In this document: in pieces, positions 33,661 to 37,589 of the stretch
Position numbering within the stretch: position 1 is the stretch's first letter
Layout: each line of letters begins with the position of its first letter
Assembly (NCBI GenBank): GCA_030430845.1
Contig: JAUIKE010000062.1
Span: forward strand, 2,501-40,089
Reading direction: 5' to 3'
Origin: Bacteroidia bacterium
GTDB taxonomy: Bacteria > Bacteroidota > Bacteroidia > Chitinophagales > Saprospiraceae
DNA length: 37,589 bases
Made by a program: the position numbers and the translations under genes
The notes under the pieces: generated by a model
What the model was told of the DNA's origin: nothing
Database searches by the model: none
Seen by the model: only the letters and a program-made list of their open reading frames with translations

Positions 33661-35069
33661 TATTGTTTTAACTTTAGTAAGGCTACATTTTCCACATGGT
33701 GGGTATGTGGAAACATATCCACAGCCTGTGTTTTTACAATTTCATACCGCTCGCTAAGCAATTTAAGATCCCGTGCCTGTGTAGCAGGATTACAACTTAC
33801 ATACACTACTTTAGGAGCGCTTAGTTGCAGCAGCATCTCAACTACTTTGGGATGCATACCGGCACGTGGTGGATCTGTGATCAACACATCCGGCTTGCCG
33901 TGCTTCCGGGCAAAATCTTCCGTTAGGATATCCTTCACGTCGCCGGCATAAAAAACAGCATTATCAATATTGTTGAGCCGGGCGTTCTCCCGGGCATCAT
34001 CGATGGCCGGTGCTATCTCTTCAATACCGACAACCTGCTTACAGTCTTTTGCTACAAAAAGAGCAATACTCCCGAGACCTGTGTACAGGTCATACACATT
34101 TTCTTTGCCGCTTAATTCTGCAAAATCAGCTGTAATCTGGTAGAGGTTCTCTGCCTGCCCGGTGTTGGTCTGGAAAAAAGATTTCGGCCCAATTTTGAAA
34201 CGTACATGCTTGAGTTTTTCTTCTACAAAGGTTTTTCCGTAATAATGATGCATCTCCAAATCCAGCAAAAAGTCATTGGACTTGGGGTTGATACAGTAAA
34301 AAAGAGCTGTAACCTCAGGTAAGGCTTTCAATAAGGCATCGACAAAAGGCCGGACCTTTTCGTCCTCTCCCTGATTAAAGGCCATGATCAATAAAACCTC
34401 TCCAAGGCTGGTGATGCGAACCACCATATTGCGCAAGAAGCCCTCATTGGCCTTTGAATCGTAAAAACTCAACTCTTGTGCTTTCGCCAGGTCCCTGACT
34501 GTGTTTCGTATCTTGTTGGAAGGGTCGGGCTGTAGCCAGCAATGCTGAATGTCAATGATCTTGTCAAAAGCGCCGGGGGGATGGAAGCCCAGTACATCCT
34601 GCATATTCGAGACCTCCGATTCGATCTCTTCCCGGGTCAGCCACCTTTTATTGGAAAATGAAAATTCGAGTTTATTCCGGTAGTACTGCGTTTGTGGGGC
34701 TTTCACGAACGGGAGCACCTCTCCGATATCAATTTTACCAATTCGCTGCATGGCATTGTCGACCGTCAGTTGCTTATGCCGGGCCTGTGCTTCGTAACTC
34801 AGATGCTGCCATTTGCAGCCGCCGCATTTTTCAAAGTGTTCGCAAAATGGGCTTACCCGATCCGAAGAATATTGTTTGATCTCTTGTGGTACTCCCAGCA
34901 AAAAACCTTTCTTTTTTTTGTATACCAGCACATCTACCACATCCCCTGGCACAACCTCATCCACAAAGATGACGCGACCTTCTGCATCACGCCCGACGCT
35001 CTTTCCTTTGTCTGCAATGCCTGTAATTTCTATCTCGGGTAGTATCCTTTTTTTGAATCTTCTTGCCAT
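33660..35069 (-). CDS. rlmD: 23S rRNA (uracil-5-)-methyltransferase RlmD/RumA-type
   Basis: A 469-aa SAM-dependent RNA m5U methyltransferase. The N-terminal TRAM domain covers about 9-68. The iron-sulfur cysteines C76, C82, C85 (CEHFEKCGGC) and C177 follow. The C-terminal methyltransferase domain has DLYTGLGSIALF for SAM, ITDPPRAG and the catalytic C426 in YVSCNPATQARDL. RlmD of E. coli modifies U1939; RlmCD-type enzymes of other bacteria modify two sites, so target number is not fixed here. The ATG at 35069 lies 9 bp below an octamer array that occupies the normal ribosome-binding region. It is translationally coupled to the next gene. Confidence 0.92.
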   Translation of the reverse strand: MARRFKKRILPEIEITGIADKGKSVGRDAEGRVIFVDEVVPGDVVDVLVYKKKKGFLLGVPQEIKQYSSDRVSPFCEHFEKCGGCKWQHLSYEAQARHKQLTVDNAMQRIGKIDIGEVLPFVKAPQTQYYRNKLEFSFSNKRWLTREEIESEVSNMQDVLGFHPPGAFDKIIDIQHCWLQPDPSNKIRNTVRDLAKAQELSFYDSKANEGFLRNMVVRITSLGEVLLIMAFNQGEDEKVRPFVDALLKALPEVTALFYCINPKSNDFLLDLEMHHYYGKTFVEEKLKHVRFKIGPKSFFQTNTGQAENLYQITADFAELSGKENVYDLYTGLGSIALFVAKDCKQVVGIEEIAPAIDDARENARLNNIDNAVFYAGDVKDILTEDFARKHGKPDVLITDPPRAGMHPKVVEMLLQLSAPKVVYVSCNPATQARDLKLLSERYEIVKTQAVDMFPHTHHVENVALLKLKQ

Positions 35070-35077
35070 GTGTATCG

Positions 35078-35141
35078 TGTAACAGTGTAATAGTGTAATA
35101 GTGTAACAGTGTAACAGTGTAATAGTGTAATAGTGTAAGGG
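35078..35141 (+). repeat. Octamer array 1 (TGTAAYAG)
   Basis: Seven perfect head-to-tail units at 35078-35133 and a degenerate eighth (TGTAAGGG). The sixth base of the unit reads C,T,T,C,C,T,T. On the rlmD (minus) strand the units read CTRTTACA and end 9 bp before the ATG. Confidence 0.97.
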
Positions 35142-35285
35142 TGTGCCAGTTAGAGACTTTATTTAATACTAAGGTCATTAGGTATCAAGAAGTTTAGTTA
35201 ACAGCACTTTGACTAATTCAAATTGAGATATAGCTCACAATTAAATAATTTTTTCAATTAGAGGGGGTAAAATTTATTTTGCCTG

Positions 35286-35293
35286 CAAAGATA
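35286..35293 (-). promoter_or_regulatory. rlmD: rlmD -7 box
   Basis: On the minus strand 35293-35286 reads TATCTTTG, followed by CAGG, a perfect match and the same string as at mfd. Start near 35280 would give a leader of about 210 nt that includes octamer array 1. The -33 region falls at the edge of array 2 and has no TTG. Confidence 0.55.
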
Positions 35294-35300
35294 AGGATAA

Positions 35301-35416
35301 TTACACTGTTACACTATTACACTATTACACTATTACACTGTTACACTATTACACTGTTACACTATTACACTGTTACACTGTTACACTGTTACACTATTAC
35401 ACTATTACACTGTTAC
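35301..35416 (-). repeat. Octamer array 2 (inverted copy)
   Basis: On the plus strand, thirteen perfect CTRTTACA units at 35306-35409, with a partial TTACA before and CTGTTAC after. Third bases read G,A,A,A,G,A,G,A,G,G,G,A,A. This is array 1 in reverse orientation. The last seven units match the reverse complement of array 1 at six of seven variable positions, so the arrays could pair as a stem of about 56 bp. Confidence 0.97.
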
Positions 35417-35420
35417 CCAC

Positions 35421-36167
35421 TCACCTCGTCAGAACGATGTAATCCTTAATCAAGGTTTTCAGGAAAGCAATTTTATCACGCGGCATTTCGGGAATATCCA
35501 GCAGTTCGCACATTTTCATAGTGAGGTCATTAACGGCTTCAGCATGGGCAACATTACCGAAAGTTCGATAGCGGGTGATAACATTTTTGACCAGCAACAT
35601 GTCCTCTTCGCTGAGCTGCTTGACAGCCGGGTATTCGGGCTGGTAATCCTGCATGGTGTTAATTTTGAGAATATCCTCCAGTCGAAACCGCTGACCGCTG
35701 CGTATTTTTATGACAGTCGTATTGGCAGTAATATCCCCCAAACGTTGGTTTTTGGTAGAGGAACTAATGAGTAAAGCCGCCATCACACCTATGGAGAAAA
35801 TGGAGTCGATCAAATGAAAAACCGCCCGAAGGAGATAATCCGTCAGGCTGGGTTCTTTGCCATCCAGACGAACAACCTTAATACCCAGTGATTTTTTGCC
35901 CCAGGATTGTCCGTCCGCAATGACTTCTGACAGTAATTGATAGCCAATGAAACCAACAATAGGGAAAAAACTGGCAACAATAGCTAAGGTACTGCCGGCA
36001 TTGTCCAGCCCATTCCCAAATGCCAGGATGACCAGCAAAACAAGGATCAGATAGATCGCCAAAACGATGATGGCGTCGATGAAAAAGGCAAGTATACGCT
36101 CCCGAAGACTGGCCAGTTCGTATTCGATCGTCACATTTTGCGTAGTCTTTATGTCAATAGTTTGCAT
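35421..36167 (-). CDS. RDD-family membrane protein
   Basis: A 248-aa protein. I start it at the ATG at 36167 (MQTIDIKTTQNV); a TTG seven codons upstream is less likely. The RDD signature is present as SLRERILAFFIDAIIV (about 20-35), followed by a second helix, the loop GQSWGKKSLGIKVVRLDG and the closing QRLGDITANTTVIK. Three hydrophobic segments are visible (about 27-52, 60-80 and 115-135). The final 80 residues are soluble and helical. RDD proteins are membrane proteins of mostly unknown role, some linked to ion transport. It is divergent from a SpoIIM-family gene; RDD and SpoIIM-like genes often neighbour each other. Confidence 0.88.
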   Translation of the reverse strand: MQTIDIKTTQNVTIEYELASLRERILAFFIDAIIVLAIYLILVLLVILAFGNGLDNAGSTLAIVASFFPIVGFIGYQLLSEVIADGQSWGKKSLGIKVVRLDGKEPSLTDYLLRAVFHLIDSIFSIGVMAALLISSSTKNQRLGDITANTTVIKIRSGQRFRLEDILKINTMQDYQPEYPAVKQLSEEDMLLVKNVITRYRTFGNVAHAEAVNDLTMKMCELLDIPEMPRDKIAFLKTLIKDYIVLTR

Positions 36168-36232
36168 ACTGCCTTTGATTTTGTACAAATATTTTTATAA
36201 AATGTGGTTTGTAACAGCGCAAATTTAACCAT

Positions 36233-36264
36233 AAAATAAACACCGCCGGGGCGGTGTTTATTTT
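36233..36264. terminator. 14-bp hairpin upstream of the RDD gene
   Basis: AAAATAAACACCGC (36233-36246) with 36251-36264, loop CGGG. It looks like a bidirectional terminator, yet both flanking genes point away from it. It abuts the left end of the nested repeat element. Confidence 0.75.
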
Positions 36265-36423
36265 GGGGTTGTGTAAAAAGTCCTTCGGCCTTTTCACACA
36301 ACCAATAATATTCTTTTGGGAGATCGTTTTAAGAAAAAAACAAAGCTTTTTTCTTAAAACGACCTCCCAAATAAAATTTAATGGGGTGGGTAAAAACGAG
36401 GAACGAGTTTTTACACAACCCCA
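36264..36423. mobile_element. 160-bp nested inverted-repeat (MITE-like) element
   Basis: Terminal inverted repeats TGGGGTTGTGTAAAAA (36264-36279) and 36408-36423 are perfect over 16 bp. Inside are a hairpin at 36267-36303, a 25-bp stem with one mismatch (36315-36339 with 36347-36371) and an 8-bp hairpin (36390-36397 with 36407-36414). No protein is encoded and no clear target-site duplication is visible. The form suggests a non-autonomous transposon remnant; a structured RNA is the alternative. Confidence 0.5.
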
Positions 36424-36459
36424 CATTGCTCCTTTACTTTTTTACAAAAAAAATATAAA

Positions 36460-36500
36460 AAGGGAACAAACAGGCGCCTTGGGCGCCTGTTTGTTCCCTT
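36460..36500. repeat. 19-bp perfect hairpin just upstream of spoIIM-like start
   Basis: 36460-36478 pairs perfectly with 36482-36500, loop TTG, core AGGCGCC/GGCGCCT. It ends 13 bp before the ATG at 36514. It is as strong as the terminators in this window but precedes a gene, leaving almost no room for a promoter. Confidence 0.8.
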
Positions 36501-36513
36501 ACTCACAATTTAT

Positions 36514-37589
36514 ATGCGTGAAACAAAATTCATCGATCAGAATAAAAAGAAGTGGAAAGACTTTGAGCGGGTGCTGGACGGCCAGTACAAGGATCCTGAA
36601 AAGCTGAAAGATCTTTTTATTCAGGTGACCGATGATCTTTCTTACTCTCGCACCTTTTACTCCAATCGTTCTGTAAGGGTGTATTTGAATAATCTCGCCC
36701 AGCGGGTATTTTTCAGTATATATAAAAGTAAAAAATCGCCTTTACGCCGCCTGCTTCATTTCTGGACTGACGATCTGCCACAGCTGGTGTATGAATCACG
36801 GCAGGCTTTTCGCCTGTCTTTGATCGTATTTGTGGTTTCTATGCTGGTTGGTGTTTTTTCGAGTATGATGGACCCTGAGTTCGCGAACATCATTCTGGGA
36901 GATCGTTACATCAGCATGACGCTTGAGAATATTGACTCGGGCGATCCGATGGCCGTTTATAAAGAGCGCGGTGCCTTCAATATGTCTTTAGGAATAACGC
37001 TCAACAACCTAATGGTAGCCTTTTTCACCTTTATTCTGGGCGCACTATTTGGAGTAGGTACACTGATCATCATTATCAGTAATGCCATTATGGTGGGCAC
37101 CTTCCAGTATTTTTTCATAGAAAGAGGATTGTTTGCCGAATCCTTTCTAACGATCTGGATACACGGCACGCTGGAGATTTCCTCCATCGTAATTGCCGGG
37201 GCGGCCGGCCTGACTATGGGCCGAGGTCTCGTTTTTCCGGGGACCTATACTCGCTTACAAGCTTTCCAGCGGTCAGCCAGGCGAGGCTTAAAGATTATGA
37301 TCGGCATAGCCCCTATCATCATATTGGCTGGATTCATTGAAGGCTATCTCACCCGCTTTACGGAGACGCCGGACTTTGTGCGGGCGCTTTTTATCATTTT
37401 GTGCTTTGTTTTTGTGATGGTTTATTTTGTGTGGTATCCGGTTCGCAAAGCACGGGCCGGTTTCAAATCACCACTGAAAGACCTGGAAACACCTCCTGAC
37501 AAGCGGCATACGCTGCGGGTTGATACCATTAAAAGCTCGGGAGAGATCTTTGCCGATGTCTTTGCTATTTTCAGAAATTACTACAGTCG
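36514..37589 (+). CDS. SpoIIM-family (DUF95) membrane protein, cut by the right edge
   Basis: An open frame of 358 codons from ATG 36514 to the end of the window without a stop. The N-terminal 95 residues are soluble and charged (MRETKFIDQNKKKWKDFERV). Several transmembrane segments follow, including SLIVFVVSMLVGVFSSM (about 100-115), NLMVAFFTFILGALFGVGTL and later pairs near 265-285 and 290-310. The pattern of an IWIHGTLEISSIVIAGAAGL segment fits the stage II sporulation protein M family. Outside spore formers these proteins are common with RDD, MoxR and DUF58 genes and have no settled function. The divergent RDD gene fits that context. Confidence 0.85.
   Translation, partial: MRETKFIDQNKKKWKDFERVLDGQYKDPEKLKDLFIQVTDDLSYSRTFYSNRSVRVYLNNLAQRVFFSIYKSKKSPLRRLLHFWTDDLPQLVYESRQAFRLSLIVFVVSMLVGVFSSMMDPEFANIILGDRYISMTLENIDSGDPMAVYKERGAFNMSLGITLNNLMVAFFTFILGALFGVGTLIIIISNAIMVGTFQYFFIERGLFAESFLTIWIHGTLEISSIVIAGAAGLTMGRGLVFPGTYTRLQAFQRSARRGLKIMIGIAPIIILAGFIEGYLTRFTETPDFVRALFIILCFVFVMVYFVWYPVRKARAGFKSPLKDLETPPDKRHTLRVDTIKSSGEIFADVFAIFRNYYS

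Larger units (their letters stand above)
35070..35420. other. rlmD upstream region flanked by inverted octamer arrays
   Basis: This 351-bp gap between the RDD stop and the rlmD start holds no conventional gene. It has two arrays of the same 8-bp unit in opposite orientation with about 165 bp between them, and a leftward promoter in that interval. A 63-codon frame from an ATG at 35178 runs through the proximal array and overlaps the rlmD start out of frame. Confidence 0.7.

Noticed and set aside
35078..35416. CRISPR array
   Set aside because: The repeat unit is 8 bp, head to tail, with no spacers, and no cas genes are present.
36168..36188. TTG-started seven-codon extension of the RDD protein
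   Set aside because: The ATG at 36167 gives a normal N-terminus and lies farther from the promoter-like AT-rich stretch.
36254..36607. 117-codon plus-strand frame across the RDD/spoIIM gap
   Set aside because: It translates the inverted repeats and overlaps the real spoIIM-like frame out of phase.
1..37589. tRNA, rRNA or riboswitch genes
   Set aside because: No cloverleaf with a conserved T-loop, no rRNA-like segment and no known riboswitch core was seen when reading both strands; this was by eye only.

Overview
The window is a piece of a Bacteroidota chromosome, most likely from the Saprospiria or a related lineage. The phylum call rests on several things seen in the sequence: a type IX secretion component (PorQ-like), an exported protein with a type IX C-terminal sorting domain, a TPR/PD40/OmpA-like envelope protein, a CrtYcd-type carotenoid cyclase next to crtB and crtI, an rsfS-ftsH gene pair, and repeated matches to the Bacteroidota promoter (TTG, about 20 bases, then TAnnTTTG). 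The class-level guess is inference only. No rRNA, tRNA, CRISPR array, transposase or phage gene was found. Most of the window is ordinary core genome.

Layout, left to right. 1-319 is a regulatory region with leftward promoters and a strong hairpin; it probably serves a gene beyond the left edge. 320-2881 holds a YgiQ-type radical SAM gene and a small exported DUF2846-like gene, convergent on a perfect palindromic terminator. 2912-6669 is a leftward carotenoid cluster (rhodanese, crtI, crtB, lycopene cyclase); crtB and the cyclase are coupled by a TAATG overlap. mfd (6809-10195) runs right and may be leaderless. A 160-bp nested inverted repeat separates it from a lipoprotein serpin. Next come two tandem six-cysteine exported paralogues, a PorQ-like gene and UDP-glucose dehydrogenase, all leftward.

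15642-19648 carries a polytopic patatin-like protein and a type IX cargo protein. These are followed by leftward genes for a VWA protein, a GlsB/YeaQ-like membrane protein, FtsH and RsfS. birA, cinA, a lipoyl E2 acyltransferase, the TPR/PD40/OmpA-like protein and a sorbosone-dehydrogenase-like lipoprotein all run right. The last leftward block is M20 peptidase, an atypical receiver, an unknown 125-aa protein, rlmD and an RDD protein. A SpoIIM-family gene is cut by the right edge.

The non-coding DNA is more unusual than the genes. (1) The rlmD promoter lies between two inverted arrays of an 8-bp repeat (TGTAAYAG / CTRTTACA). The proximal array sits in the predicted leader, is open in all three frames, and lies inside an overlapping upstream reading frame. 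(2) The RDD/spoIIM divergent region holds five hairpins within 270 bp, including a 160-bp element with perfect 16-bp terminal inverted repeats. (3) The mfd-serpin gap has a second nested inverted-repeat element. (4) Many terminators are long perfect or near-perfect palindromes that include the stop codons of the flanking genes. All functional statements come from reading motifs by eye; no database search was run.
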